Both the position numbers and the translations under genes were made by a program. Positions 44,501 through 52,733 of a DNA stretch of 64,000 nucleotides are shown piece by piece. This stretch comes from CALECP01 sp964389925 (lineage in GTDB: Bacteria > Chloroflexota > Anaerolineae > Promineifilales > Promineifilaceae): NCBI GenBank assembly GCA_964389925.1, contig CAYMGE010000002.1, forward strand, positions 69,040-133,039, in the 5' to 3' direction. The notes below the pieces were generated by a model. It did not search any database. It was not told where the DNA came from and saw nothing but the letters and a program-made list of their open reading frames with translations. The number at the start of each line of letters is the position of its first letter. Position 1 is the first letter of the stretch.

Positions 44501-45802
44501 ATGAGCCAAACACAACAAATAATCGACAAACAACGCAAACATTTGTGGCCAAATCACATTCTTTATTATAGTGAGCCGCTCCCACTAGAGCGCGGCGACG
44601 GAATGCACGTCTGGGATGTTGAGGGCAACAAATATCTCGATTTCTTTGCTGGCATTCTGACAACGAGCGTTGGACACAACAACCCCGTTGTCAACGAACA
44701 CATTCTGGCGCAGGTCGGCAAAATGCTGCACACCTCGACGCTTTATCCAAATGCCGCGCATGTAGACCTAGCGGAAAGTCTTGCAGACATTACGCCCGAA
44801 GGATTAGACACCTTTTATTTTGGTGCGACGGGGACAGATGCCGACGAAACGGCAATTCTGATGGCACAACTGCACACGGGCAACACGGAAGTCATTGCGC
44901 TGCGACATGGGTATAGTGGTAAGAGCCAGATGGCGATGTCCCTGACAGGACAGGCTAATTGGCGTATGGGGCCTGTGCATATCGGCTATATTCGCCACGC
45001 GATGACTCCGTATACTTATCGCGCTCCCGCTAACATCGCGGCCGATAAAATGGTGCAACTGTGCTTAGATGATTTGGAAGATGTGATTCGCACGATGACT
45101 TCTGGCAAAATTGCAGCGATGATTATGGAGCCGATTCAGGGGGTTGGCGGGTTTATCACATTGCCTAGTGAATACATGCACGGCGCGGCCGAAATTGTGC
45201 GCGGGGCGGGCGGCCTCGTGATTGTCGACGAGGTGCAGACAGGCTTCGGCCGAACCGGCACTCACTGGTGGGGGCACCAACACGGCAATATCGTGCCAGA
45301 CATCATGACCATGGCAAAGGGGATCGCCAATGGAATGCCGCTGTCGGCCGTCGCAACCACGCAAGAGATCGCGCAAAGTGCCGTTGGCAAAGGGCTGACG
45401 GTCAGCACATTTGGTGGCAATCCCGTGTCATGTGCGGCTGCGATGGGAACACTCAAAGAGATGAAGAGAGCATTTGGGCCGGAGCGTTCGGCCGAGATCG
45501 GCGCACATCTCCACGATGGCCTGCAAACCCTAGCAGAAAAATATCCGCTGATTGGTGAAATTCGCGGGCGTGGCCTGATGCAAGGGGTTGAGCTAGTACA
45601 GGATCGGCAAACAAAAGAACCAGCCAGCGCACACGCCAAAGCGATGCTCAACGCGACGCGCAAAATCGGCCTGCTGATCGGCTCAGGTGGTCTCTATGGC
45701 AACTCATTGCGGATCGCGCCACCGCTCATTGCCAAACGTGAACATGTTGACGAGGCACTTGAGATGCTTGATCATGCATTTGCCCATGTTCAAGAGATGT
45801 AA
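44501..45802 (+). CDS. Class III PLP-dependent aminotransferase
   Basis: 433 residues from the ATG at 44501, preceded by AAGGA; an earlier in-frame ATG overlaps the previous gene. Fold-type I class III aminotransferase: FFAGILTTSVGHNNP, FGATGTDADETAI, DEVQTGFGRTGTHWWG and the PLP lysine in MTMAKGIANGMPL. It resembles alanine-glyoxylate / omega-amino acid transaminases of the AGXT2 type, which take amino groups from beta- or omega-amino acids. Its TAA overlaps the ATG of the aldolase by one base, so both are co-translated and may act in series. Confidence 0.9.
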   Translation: MSQTQQIIDKQRKHLWPNHILYYSEPLPLERGDGMHVWDVEGNKYLDFFAGILTTSVGHNNPVVNEHILAQVGKMLHTSTLYPNAAHVDLAESLADITPEGLDTFYFGATGTDADETAILMAQLHTGNTEVIALRHGYSGKSQMAMSLTGQANWRMGPVHIGYIRHAMTPYTYRAPANIAADKMVQLCLDDLEDVIRTMTSGKIAAMIMEPIQGVGGFITLPSEYMHGAAEIVRGAGGLVIVDEVQTGFGRTGTHWWGHQHGNIVPDIMTMAKGIANGMPLSAVATTQEIAQSAVGKGLTVSTFGGNPVSCAAAMGTLKEMKRAFGPERSAEIGAHLHDGLQTLAEKYPLIGEIRGRGLMQGVELVQDRQTKEPASAHAKAMLNATRKIGLLIGSGGLYGNSLRIAPPLIAKREHVDEALEMLDHAFAHVQEM

Positions 45803-46590
45803 TGCGAAAAAATAAATTAAAGCAAATCTGGTCGGAAGGTGGCTCGGTCATCAATGGCTGGCTGCACATTTCAGCGTCGTGGTCGGCAGAACTCATGGCG
45901 CACGCTGGCTACGACAGCCTAACCATCGACCTTCAACATGGCTTCCACAATATGGAAACTGTTTTGGCAATGCTGCAAGCCATTTCGACCACTGAGACGG
46001 TACCACTTGTTCGTGTCCCATGGAACGAGCCAGTTATGGCGCAACGCTTGCTCGACGCAGGCACGTATGGCGTGATCTGTCCTGTGGTTGAGACACGTGA
46101 AGAGTGTGAAAAGTTCATCGGTGCGTGCCGCTATTTCCCCATTGGCTATCGCAGCAAAGGCCCTACCCGCGCTAACGTCTACGGCGGCGCGGATTACGCG
46201 CAACATGCCAACGAAGAAATTGTTACGATGGCAATGATCGAGACGGCAAAAGCGGTCGAGAATTTGGATGAGATTTGCAGCGTTGAAGGGCTTGACGCGC
46301 TTTTTGTCGGGCCGGGTGATTTGGCATTGACGATGGGCAGCTCGCAAGGCATCGACCTGACCGAACCAGAGCTTGTGGCAGCTTTAGACAAAATTTTGGC
46401 GGCCGCGCAGCGACACAATCTCATCGCAGGCATCTTCTGTGCCTCACCCCAATACGCACGCGAAATGCTCGAAAAAGGGTGGCAATTTATCACGGTTAGT
46501 TCAGATTCGCGTCTTTTGTCCAGTGCAGCTAGGCGTTCTATCGCAATGGTTCGTGACGAAGTTGTAGAGGAACAAGCTGGCGCATACTGA
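45802..46590 (+). CDS. HpcH/HpaI family aldolase
   Basis: 262 residues of the class II pyruvate aldolase / citrate-lyase-like barrel. SLTIDLQHGFHNMET, VRVPWNEPVMAQRLLDAG, GVICPVVETREE and LDALFVGPGDLALTMG correspond to the family metal and arginine motifs (Glu/Asp ligands, the catalytic Arg in VRVPW). Enzymes of this family split 4-hydroxy-2-oxo acids into pyruvate and an aldehyde. The start shares a base with the transaminase stop (TAATG). A hairpin separates it from the next gene. Confidence 0.88.
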   Translation: MRKNKLKQIWSEGGSVINGWLHISASWSAELMAHAGYDSLTIDLQHGFHNMETVLAMLQAISTTETVPLVRVPWNEPVMAQRLLDAGTYGVICPVVETREECEKFIGACRYFPIGYRSKGPTRANVYGGADYAQHANEEIVTMAMIETAKAVENLDEICSVEGLDALFVGPGDLALTMGSSQGIDLTEPELVAALDKILAAAQRHNLIAGIFCASPQYAREMLEKGWQFITVSSDSRLLSSAARRSIAMVRDEVVEEQAGAY

Positions 46591-46613
46591 CTTCATAAAT
46601 CAATGATTGAAAA

Positions 46614-46637
46614 AGTAGCGAAAACGATTTCGCTACT
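46614..46637 (+). terminator. Hairpin between aldolase and HisD-like gene
   Basis: AGTAGCGAAA (46614-46623) and TTTCGCTACT (46628-46637) form a perfect 10-bp stem with an ACGA loop, followed by CTTT only. A weak terminator or processing site. Confidence 0.6.
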
Positions 46638-46654
46638 CTTTAGAGGAAAAGAAA

Positions 46655-47929
46655 GTGGCTGAGATATTAAAACACGGCATCAATCCCGATGCAGCATTTG
46701 AAGCAGATCAGAAGGTTCAAGAAATTGTACGTGACATTTTGAATGATATTCGCACACGCGGCGATGCAGCAGTGCGCGAGTTGTCGGTGAAATTTGATAA
46801 ATGGAGTCCCGATAATTTTCGTTTGAGCGACGAGCAGATTGTGGAAATCATCGACAGTTTGCCACAGCAAACGATTGATGATCTGAAATTCGCACAGTCA
46901 CAAGTACGTAATTTCGCCCAGATTCAGCGCGATTCGATGCACGATGTCGAAGTTGAGACGCTGCCCGGCGTAATTTTGGGACACAAGAATATCCCAGTCA
47001 ACTCGGTTGGATGCTACGTTCCCGGCGGCCGTTATCCGATGATCGCATCGGCGCACATGAGCGTGTTGACGGCGAGTGTGGCGGGAGTGAAGCGTATCAT
47101 CGCCTGTACGCCGCCGATCAATGGCGAAATTCCAAAAGAGACGGTTGCTGCCATGCACTTTGGCGGCGCGGATGAAATTCACATTATTGGCGGTGTTCAG
47201 GCGATTGCGCGGATGGCTCTTGGGACAGAGACAATGGAGTCGGTTGACATGATCGTGGGGCCGGGCAATTCGTATGTGGCAGAGGCAAAACGGCAGCTAT
47301 TTGGGCGTGTCGGGATCGATCTGCTGGCAGGACCGACTGAAGTTTTGATCGTGGCAGATGAATCGGCCGATGCCGAAATGGTCGCCACCGATCTGCTTGG
47401 ACAATCTGAGCATGGTCCGACCTCACCCGCTGTCCTCGTTACAACATCGCGCAAGCTGGCAGAAGAGACTGAGGTTGAGGTTGGTCGCCAGTTGGAGACG
47501 TTGCCGACGGCCGATATCGCTGGTGTCGCATGGCAAAATATGGGGCAGATCATTCTCGTTGAAGATCATGCAGAAGCATTGGCAGTCGCTGACAAGCTAG
47601 CCAATGAACACGTCCAAATTTTGACCACCGACAACGACTACTTCCTCGAAAATATGACCAACTACGGGGCTTTATTTCTCGGCCCTCGCACAAATGTTGC
47701 CTATGGCGACAAGGTAATTGGGACAAACCACACACTCCCCACCAAGCTGGCAGCACGTTACACGGGTGGTCTATGGGTTGGCAAATTCATCAAAACGGTG
47801 ACTTATCAGCGTGTGACGACAGATGCGGCGAGCGCGATGATCGGCGACTACTGCTCGCGGCTATGCGAATATGAGCGATTCATGGGGCATAAGGCACAAG
47901 CCGATTTGCGCGTAAAGAGATACGGGTAA
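46655..47929 (+). CDS. HisD-family dehydrogenase, probably not histidinol dehydrogenase
   Basis: 424 residues, GTG start. The histidinol dehydrogenase fold is clear: VGPGNSYVAEAKRQLFG, IDLLAGPTEVLIVAD, DLLGQSEHGP (zinc Gln/His) and GTNHTLPTK. Some segments depart from true HisD: SEHGPTSPA, YGDKVIGTNHT and ARYTGGLWVGKFIKTVTYQ, which I associate with the wider HisD-like group that includes sulfopropanediol 3-dehydrogenase (HpsN). No other his gene is near, and the neighbours are an aldolase, transaminase, lactonase and thioesterase, which supports a catabolic NAD-dependent oxidation of an alcohol to an acid in two steps. The substrate is unknown. Confidence 0.8.
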   Translation: MAEILKHGINPDAAFEADQKVQEIVRDILNDIRTRGDAAVRELSVKFDKWSPDNFRLSDEQIVEIIDSLPQQTIDDLKFAQSQVRNFAQIQRDSMHDVEVETLPGVILGHKNIPVNSVGCYVPGGRYPMIASAHMSVLTASVAGVKRIIACTPPINGEIPKETVAAMHFGGADEIHIIGGVQAIARMALGTETMESVDMIVGPGNSYVAEAKRQLFGRVGIDLLAGPTEVLIVADESADAEMVATDLLGQSEHGPTSPAVLVTTSRKLAEETEVEVGRQLETLPTADIAGVAWQNMGQIILVEDHAEALAVADKLANEHVQILTTDNDYFLENMTNYGALFLGPRTNVAYGDKVIGTNHTLPTKLAARYTGGLWVGKFIKTVTYQRVTTDAASAMIGDYCSRLCEYERFMGHKAQADLRVKRYG

Positions 47930-47995
47930 TTTGCGATTTAGTTCGTGTCATTCGTGTGATTCACTATCATATAGAACGACGACGGAACTAAGTAT

Positions 47996-48433
47996 TTATT
48001 GACGCAGACCAAACGCTTTTAAGATATTGCCAAAGAGGTCGCTCCAAAAACCACGTGACTGTGGCGATTGAACGGGCTGCGGGCCGCGCTGTTCGCGCTC
48101 AATCCGCTTAAGGCGTTTGTTGCGCTGCTGGACTTGTGCATCGGTTGGTACATCGGTGATCGAAATGGTCACAACGTCTTCTTGCGCCCCATGCGCTTTA
48201 ATTTTGGTGCTGGTGCAACCCAAGATGGCACATTTCCCGCCTGACTGTTGCCAGCAGGTGCGATGGTACAGCGTCCCGCAATCTGCACAGACCACCGGAA
48301 CGAGTTCTCGACGATCTGAGCGATTCTCGACTGGACTCACGCAGATCGGGCAAGCGAGACTAAGCTGGTTTGCCTCTTGTATGTCGTCAATTGTAATCCG
48401 AATGAAGTCGCCTTCTGTTTCCATCTTTTGCAT
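47996..48433 (-). CDS. RING-like zinc-finger protein (possible E3)
   Basis: 145 residues. The Cys/His series C28-x2-C31, C49-x2-C52, H57-x2-C60, C68-x4-C73 (ACPICVSPV; VVCADCGTLYHRTCW; KCAILGC) fits a cross-brace RING or related treble-clef domain of prokaryotes. The tail is basic (QQRNKRLKRIEREQRG) and ends in an amphipathic WSDLFGNILKAFGL. In eukaryotes RING proteins bring the E2-ubiquitin thioester to its target. Its position as the last gene of an operon with a ubiquitin-like protein, an E2 and two JAMM proteases supports an E3-like role; this is inference. It starts 34 bp after the JAMM gene. Confidence 0.75.
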   Translation of the reverse strand: MQKMETEGDFIRITIDDIQEANQLSLACPICVSPVENRSDRRELVPVVCADCGTLYHRTCWQQSGGKCAILGCTSTKIKAHGAQEDVVTISITDVPTDAQVQQRNKRLKRIEREQRGPQPVQSPQSRGFWSDLFGNILKAFGLRQ

Positions 48434-48467
48434 GTAGCGCGATTGTGAATCACGACTACCAATCTAA

Positions 48468-49556
48468 TTACCAAGAGGTTCCATTTGTCCACTCAGGCCA
48501 AGGGAAGTGATATGGCACAACTTTTGCCTTATCTTTGTCCCATGAGAAAAAGCCACTGCGGAAACCGACGGGATCAAGCACGTAGGCAATGTGCCACTTC
48601 TGCGTAAAAAAGTTCGTGTGAATGAACAAGTCCATGTTTGACAAAAAGATGCCAAAACCGGGATGTGTATGATACCAACCGACCATCACGATGTCACCGT
48701 CAGGGTACATTTGCTCAAGTTGATCGTTGAGATAACGCCATGTTTCGGGTGTGTAAGTGACGGATGCACCGGCCATTCTGGTGTGTTTGGCGATAATCAT
48801 GTCGGTCACATGCACGACATATCGGCCGTCAGGCTGCTTCTCCGGATGCGGCCCCAACATCACGCCTGCAACTTCACGCCGTAGACTTGAACGCGCATGG
48901 CCTTGCATCAGACGCAGGGGTGTTTCATCTAGCCAAATCGCCACAGCTCTGTCGGGTGGATAGCCATTATTCGCTAAGATGCCCGCTGTCTTTGTTTCTG
49001 GCTGAGGATCACGGGTTGCGCTCGTTGGGTCGCTTGTTTCACGCTCTTCGTGAATTGGCTCTGGCTCCGCGACGGTGATTTCATCCTCCTCCTCGTCATC
49101 AACGGATATAGTCAGTTGCTCGGAGGTAGGTTGCTGTTCGGGTGTAGCCTCACGTGGTGGGATTTCTTCGATGAGAATTTCTTCTATCTCTGGTGCATCG
49201 GCCGTCATGACAATCTCATCAACGATTGGGTCAGGTTGCTCATCCGCCGTTTCATCTGCCTCCACGGGAATAATCACCACTCTATCCAGAAAATCGGTGT
49301 CGCTACAATCGACCGAAAGCGAGTCTGCTTCGACGAGCGACTCAATCGTGACCGCCGCATACGCCTCACCAAATGCCGTCTCTTCAGTCGTTGCATACTG
49401 CTGCAACTCAGCGATTGTGCAATCGCCCAACGGCTTAACAACCCCATTTGCGACAATTGTGTCTGATGGATGTAGCGTGAGGTGTAGCGTTAGCTTGCCC
49501 TCTGCTTCGGGTGGCGTTAACGTCAATACCGCTTTATAGGTTAAATCTTCGCGCAT
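48468..49556 (-). CDS. JAMM/MPN isopeptidase with N-terminal beta domain and acidic linker
   Basis: 362 residues. Residues 1-100 are a small alpha/beta domain of unknown type (AVLTLTPPEAEGKLTLHLTL). Residues about 105-195 are a very acidic, low-complexity linker. Residues about 205-362 are a JAB/MPN domain: Glu in REVAGVMLGPHP, zinc His pair H296-T-H298-P, Ser306 and Asp309 (HTHPGFGIFLSNMD). This is the complete JAMM signature of deubiquitinases that cut isopeptide or peptide bonds after a ubiquitin-like tail. In this operon it should process or remove the ubiquitin-like protein of 51052-51318. No signal peptide. Confidence 0.9.
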   Translation of the reverse strand: MREDLTYKAVLTLTPPEAEGKLTLHLTLHPSDTIVANGVVKPLGDCTIAELQQYATTEETAFGEAYAAVTIESLVEADSLSVDCSDTDFLDRVVIIPVEADETADEQPDPIVDEIVMTADAPEIEEILIEEIPPREATPEQQPTSEQLTISVDDEEEDEITVAEPEPIHEERETSDPTSATRDPQPETKTAGILANNGYPPDRAVAIWLDETPLRLMQGHARSSLRREVAGVMLGPHPEKQPDGRYVVHVTDMIIAKHTRMAGASVTYTPETWRYLNDQLEQMYPDGDIVMVGWYHTHPGFGIFLSNMDLFIHTNFFTQKWHIAYVLDPVGFRSGFFSWDKDKAKVVPYHFPWPEWTNGTSW

Positions 49557-49658
49557 CTGTTATAAAACGGACTTTTAGTCCATTTCCTGCAAAAAAACGC
49601 GGGAACGATAGCCCCACGCAAAAGTTTGCCCCGCTAAACCACAAAAAGAGTGACCTGT

Positions 49659-50444
49659 TTAGCGGAGTGAGAAGTAGAGAGCTATCATCGATAGGATCAT
49701 CGATACAAGCGAGAATGCCATTGGTAGATAGATCGCTTCAGGCGGAATGCCATCATTGTAGATGATATGTGGCGCGGCTCCGGCTGTGTGCGGTGTTGCA
49801 AACCAGCTATGGTCGATGACGACATCCCAGTTAACGACAGCACGCGGTATTTCACCATCTTGCCCCGCATCGGCCGGAATCAGCTCATAAAAGCCCGGCA
49901 GCGGTCGTGGTAAGCCATCGATCCAGCCAAAGAAGCTGCCCTGATTCCGCACAGGGTCAACGACAAGGCCAACATGCCAAGGCTGGGTAAAGGCGGCCGA
50001 GTGAACAACTTCATCATCGGCCGAATAAAACACGCCCAAGTCGGGGTGTGTATGAAACCAACCCACAATATCAAGGTGTGGATAGGCCATTCGATCTACA
50101 TGAATTTGTGTCCACGCATCGGCCGTGAATGTGAAATGCACCGGCCCGTTGTCATCGGTGACGGCCGGAATTGCCGCCTCGACGCGCACAAAGAGTCGTT
50201 CATCAGCGCGAAACGCCTTGCCAAGCAGCACGCCGCCCAGCTCAACGTTCAGATTGCTCTCGCTGTGCGCGACAACCTGTCTTAGGGCATCTTGTGTCGT
50301 GATGACATGGACGTGGTCAGGCGCGGGATACGAGCCATGCAGAAGGCAATCATCCTGATCGGGCGGTTGCTCGGCGGTCAGACTGTCTGTCGTCACACCG
50401 ATGCGAATCCCGTCATCCTCAGAATATCTTGATCTCGAATTCAT
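49659..50444 (-). CDS. Tail-anchored JAMM/MPN isopeptidase
   Basis: 261 residues from the ATG at 50442-50444, chosen because GGAGGA lies eight bases upstream. JAMM residues are complete: Glu in LNVELGGVLLG, H131-T-H133-P, Ser141, Asp144 (FHTHPDLGVFYSADD). The last 22 residues (IYLPMAFSLVSMILSMIALY, then FSLR) form a hydrophobic helix at the very C terminus, so the catalytic domain should face the cytoplasm as a tail-anchored protein. Its start overlaps the end of the E2 gene by 26 bp. Being membrane-bound, it may remove the modifier from membrane targets or mark the site where the pathway acts. Confidence 0.9.
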   Translation of the reverse strand: MNSRSRYSEDDGIRIGVTTDSLTAEQPPDQDDCLLHGSYPAPDHVHVITTQDALRQVVAHSESNLNVELGGVLLGKAFRADERLFVRVEAAIPAVTDDNGPVHFTFTADAWTQIHVDRMAYPHLDIVGWFHTHPDLGVFYSADDEVVHSAAFTQPWHVGLVVDPVRNQGSFFGWIDGLPRPLPGFYELIPADAGQDGEIPRAVVNWDVVIDHSWFATPHTAGAAPHIIYNDGIPPEAIYLPMAFSLVSMILSMIALYFSLR

Positions 50445-50952
50445 CGGCCGATTCCTCCTCACCAATCGTGATGAGGTCGGTTATTGAACTGCCTTTCAGC
50501 GGACGATCATCGATCGGGAAAATGGTGCGATTCTTCTGCGCCCACTGCGCCGCCTTACTGTTCATCGGGTCTTTTGGATCGAGATTCTTGAACTGAACCA
50601 TCTCGCCCAGCGTCAGCAGAAGCTCATCTATTGTCTTTGCAGCCCACCACGCACCGATACAGACTGCCCCTGTCACATGAATGTTGGGATGGAAGATCGG
50701 GGTCAACCACTTTAGCTGTGGCTGTTTGTGTGGGTATTCGGCGTGCAGATAAATGCTCACCTCATGCACTTCGCGCATGACGGGCGTACCATTGCTGCGA
50801 ATGCTCTCAACACCACGCGCTGTAAAGCGAATTTTATAGCGATCTGGTGGCGTGCCGTCCACTGCAACAAGGTGGATCAAATCGCTGCGGTCGGTCAGCT
50901 CACGCACACGGCGGTATTCATTTTCTAAACGTCTTTGTCGGATATTAAACAT
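50419..50952 (-). CDS. E2-like ubiquitin-conjugating enzyme
   Basis: 177 residues from MFNIRQRRLENEYRRV (ATG at 50950-50952); a longer form starting at 50994 is possible. The UBC fold is clear in order: N-terminal helix RRLENEYRRVRELT, beta meander, EVSIYLHAEYPHKQPQLKWL, then HPN at 88-90 and the catalytic Cys98 in HPNIHVTGAVCIGAWW with the same ten-residue spacing as eukaryotic E2s, and DPMNSKAAQWAQKN matching the DPLNxxAA helix. So catalysis of thioester transfer should be intact. The C-terminal 45 residues are an extension ending acidic then EFEIKIF. It is the second gene of the Ubl operon, 99 bp after the Ubl gene. Confidence 0.92.
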   Translation of the reverse strand: MFNIRQRRLENEYRRVRELTDRSDLIHLVAVDGTPPDRYKIRFTARGVESIRSNGTPVMREVHEVSIYLHAEYPHKQPQLKWLTPIFHPNIHVTGAVCIGAWWAAKTIDELLLTLGEMVQFKNLDPKDPMNSKAAQWAQKNRTIFPIDDRPLKGSSITDLITIGEEESADEFEIKIF

Positions 50953-51051
50953 CGACAGTGGAAAGGGAGCGGTGTTGGAGACCGCTGCCCACATATTGGG
51001 TTTCGCTACGTTCGTTTTCGTTTGATCATCAATTCAAAATGAGCGCGTCAG

Positions 51052-51318
51052 CTAGCCCGCTGTTACTTCTGGAAAAAGGCTCAAAATATCATCGTTTGCG
51101 ACACCCGCATCACTCAGAGACATATCTTCAGACAGTCGCTTCCCGCTCGAACGATGGTCGAGACGATAGGTGATTGGGTTGCCGCCTTGCGACGTTGGCA
51201 AACCCATCTTGGTCACAAGGGCTGGAATCAGGCGACGCATGGGGACATCGGCGGGTAGTTCGACTGGTGTTTTCTTAGACCCTGTCGGATCGTAAATAAT
51301 GACTTTGATGCTTGCCAT
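51052..51318 (-). CDS. Ubiquitin-like beta-grasp protein with C-terminal glycine
   Basis: 88 residues. The pattern fits a beta-grasp ubiquitin-like protein: strand KVIIYDP, strand KKTPVELPADV, helix MRRLIPALVTKMGLP, strand ITYRLDHRSSGKRLSED, then MSLSDAGVANDDILSLFPEV. The GDILSL-like ending resembles YukD/EsaB and ubiquitin alike. The chain ends VTAG, so the terminal residue is a single Gly and the tail needs no removal of extra residues to expose it. As first gene before an E2, two JAMM proteases and a RING protein, it is the likely modifier. ATG at 51316-51318 with GGAG eleven bases before it. Confidence 0.85.
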   Translation of the reverse strand: MASIKVIIYDPTGSKKTPVELPADVPMRRLIPALVTKMGLPTSQGGNPITYRLDHRSSGKRLSEDMSLSDAGVANDDILSLFPEVTAG

Positions 51319-51490
51319 CGGTTCTAAATCTCCAAAATTTGTTCATTGGCTTAGTCGCCAATTTCTTTCGTTTCATTTGCTATACGCGCATTCTAACGGA
51401 AGGTTGCACGCACTATGTCACAATAGTGTAAGTATTCTATCGGATTTGTCCATCAGGATATGCCTCACTATCATCTAAATTCATGGAAAC

Positions 51491-52657
51491 ATGACAATTG
51501 GTTTCATGACAAAAAAGATTCGCTTTACGACTATTTTGATCGCCTACGCATCTTTCGTAGCTTTGGGGCTTTTTGACGGGCTGATAGGGGTTGCATGGCC
51601 ATCTATGCGCGAGCATTTTGGGCAGACGCTTGGCGCACTGGGGATTATTTCGGTGGCGTTGACAATGGGGCATATTTTGGCCAGCGTGCTGAATGGGCAA
51701 ATGGTGGCGCGGCGCGGGATTGCATTTTTGTTACCGTTAAGCAGCGGCCTCATGTTGTTAGGCATCTTTTTGCAAACGGTGGCGTGGGTGTGGTCGATTA
51801 TCATTGTTGGAACCGTAGTTCTCGGCTTGGGCATCGGGATGCTCGATGCGGGGATGAATACGTTTGCGGCGAGCGAATTTCGGCCGAAGCTCCTCAACTG
51901 GCTGCACGCCAGCTTCTCCATCGGCACAACAATTGGCGCGTTTACCATGACGCTGATTGTGACCAACGCCCTCAGTTGGCGTTATGGGTTTGGCTTCATT
52001 GGTCTAGCACTGCTTGCCGTCACCGTCATCTTTTTGCTGACCAAAGACCGTTGGGGCATCACGGTTGAGACAGAAACAACGGACACGCTCAAAAATGTGG
52101 GTCGCCCTACTCTGCGCTTGCCCGTTGTCTGGATCAGCATCGTCGTCTTCCTTCTGCACACTGCCATTGAGGTTGGCATTGGTAACTGGAACTACTCGAT
52201 CTTTACGCTGGCGCGAGGCGTGCCAATTGCCCAAGCTGGCCTGTGGGCGACGATCTACTGGGCTAGCTTGACGACAGGGCGCGTGCTGATCGGGTTTATT
52301 GACGTTCGGCCGACGCGCATCGTGCGAATCGGTTTAACTGGCCTGCTGATAGGCACGCTCTTTCTATCGCTCAACATCAGTTGGCTAGGGCTAGCTGGCC
52401 TCATCATTTCGGGCTTGTCGATTGCGCCTATCTTTCCCGCCCTGATCGCCGCCACACCGACCCGCATCGGCAAACAGCACGCCGCGGCAGCGATTGGCTA
52501 TCAGATTGCATCGGCCGGATTAGGCGGAGCCATCGGTCCCGGCATCGCGGGAATTCTGGCAGACACCGTCTCGCTCAACGCGGTTCCGCCCTTCATTTTT
52601 GGCATGGTTTTGCTGATGTTTGGCCTACATGAATGGCTCGTTGCACGCTCTGAATAA
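51491..52657 (+). CDS. MFS transporter
   Basis: 388 residues with about twelve hydrophobic helices in two halves, starting MTIGFMTKKIRFTTILIAYA (or the ATG five codons on). The loop between helices 2 and 3 (NGQMVARRGI) matches the MFS cytoplasmic motif, and a charged central loop follows helix 6 (TKDRWGITVETETTDTLKN). Such proteins of about 390 residues are usually drug or sugar efflux/uptake carriers; the substrate is not readable. It is transcribed away from the Ubl operon, with 172 bp between starts. Confidence 0.88.
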   Translation: MTIGFMTKKIRFTTILIAYASFVALGLFDGLIGVAWPSMREHFGQTLGALGIISVALTMGHILASVLNGQMVARRGIAFLLPLSSGLMLLGIFLQTVAWVWSIIIVGTVVLGLGIGMLDAGMNTFAASEFRPKLLNWLHASFSIGTTIGAFTMTLIVTNALSWRYGFGFIGLALLAVTVIFLLTKDRWGITVETETTDTLKNVGRPTLRLPVVWISIVVFLLHTAIEVGIGNWNYSIFTLARGVPIAQAGLWATIYWASLTTGRVLIGFIDVRPTRIVRIGLTGLLIGTLFLSLNISWLGLAGLIISGLSIAPIFPALIAATPTRIGKQHAAAAIGYQIASAGLGGAIGPGIAGILADTVSLNAVPPFIFGMVLLMFGLHEWLVARSE

Positions 52658-52710
52658 CGCGCTCTGCCCCTTAAAATCACGCTTGAAAAACGTCTTTTGA
52701 AGGGGGAATG

Positions 52711-52719
52711 TGGTATAAT
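52711..52719 (+). promoter_or_regulatory. Extended -10 promoter of the membrane-protein gene
   Basis: TGGTATAAT (TATAAT at 52714-52719 with the upstream TG of an extended -10). No good -35 is found 16-18 bases before it. The predicted start of transcription is only about 8 bases before the ATG at 52734, so the mRNA would be almost leaderless. Confidence 0.6.
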
Positions 52720-52733
52720 GCAACAGAAGAATT

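Noticed and set aside
46655..47929. Histidinol dehydrogenase of histidine biosynthesis
   Set aside because: No other his genes are near, several motifs depart from true HisD, and the neighbours are catabolic. Not excluded, but the symbol hisD was withheld.
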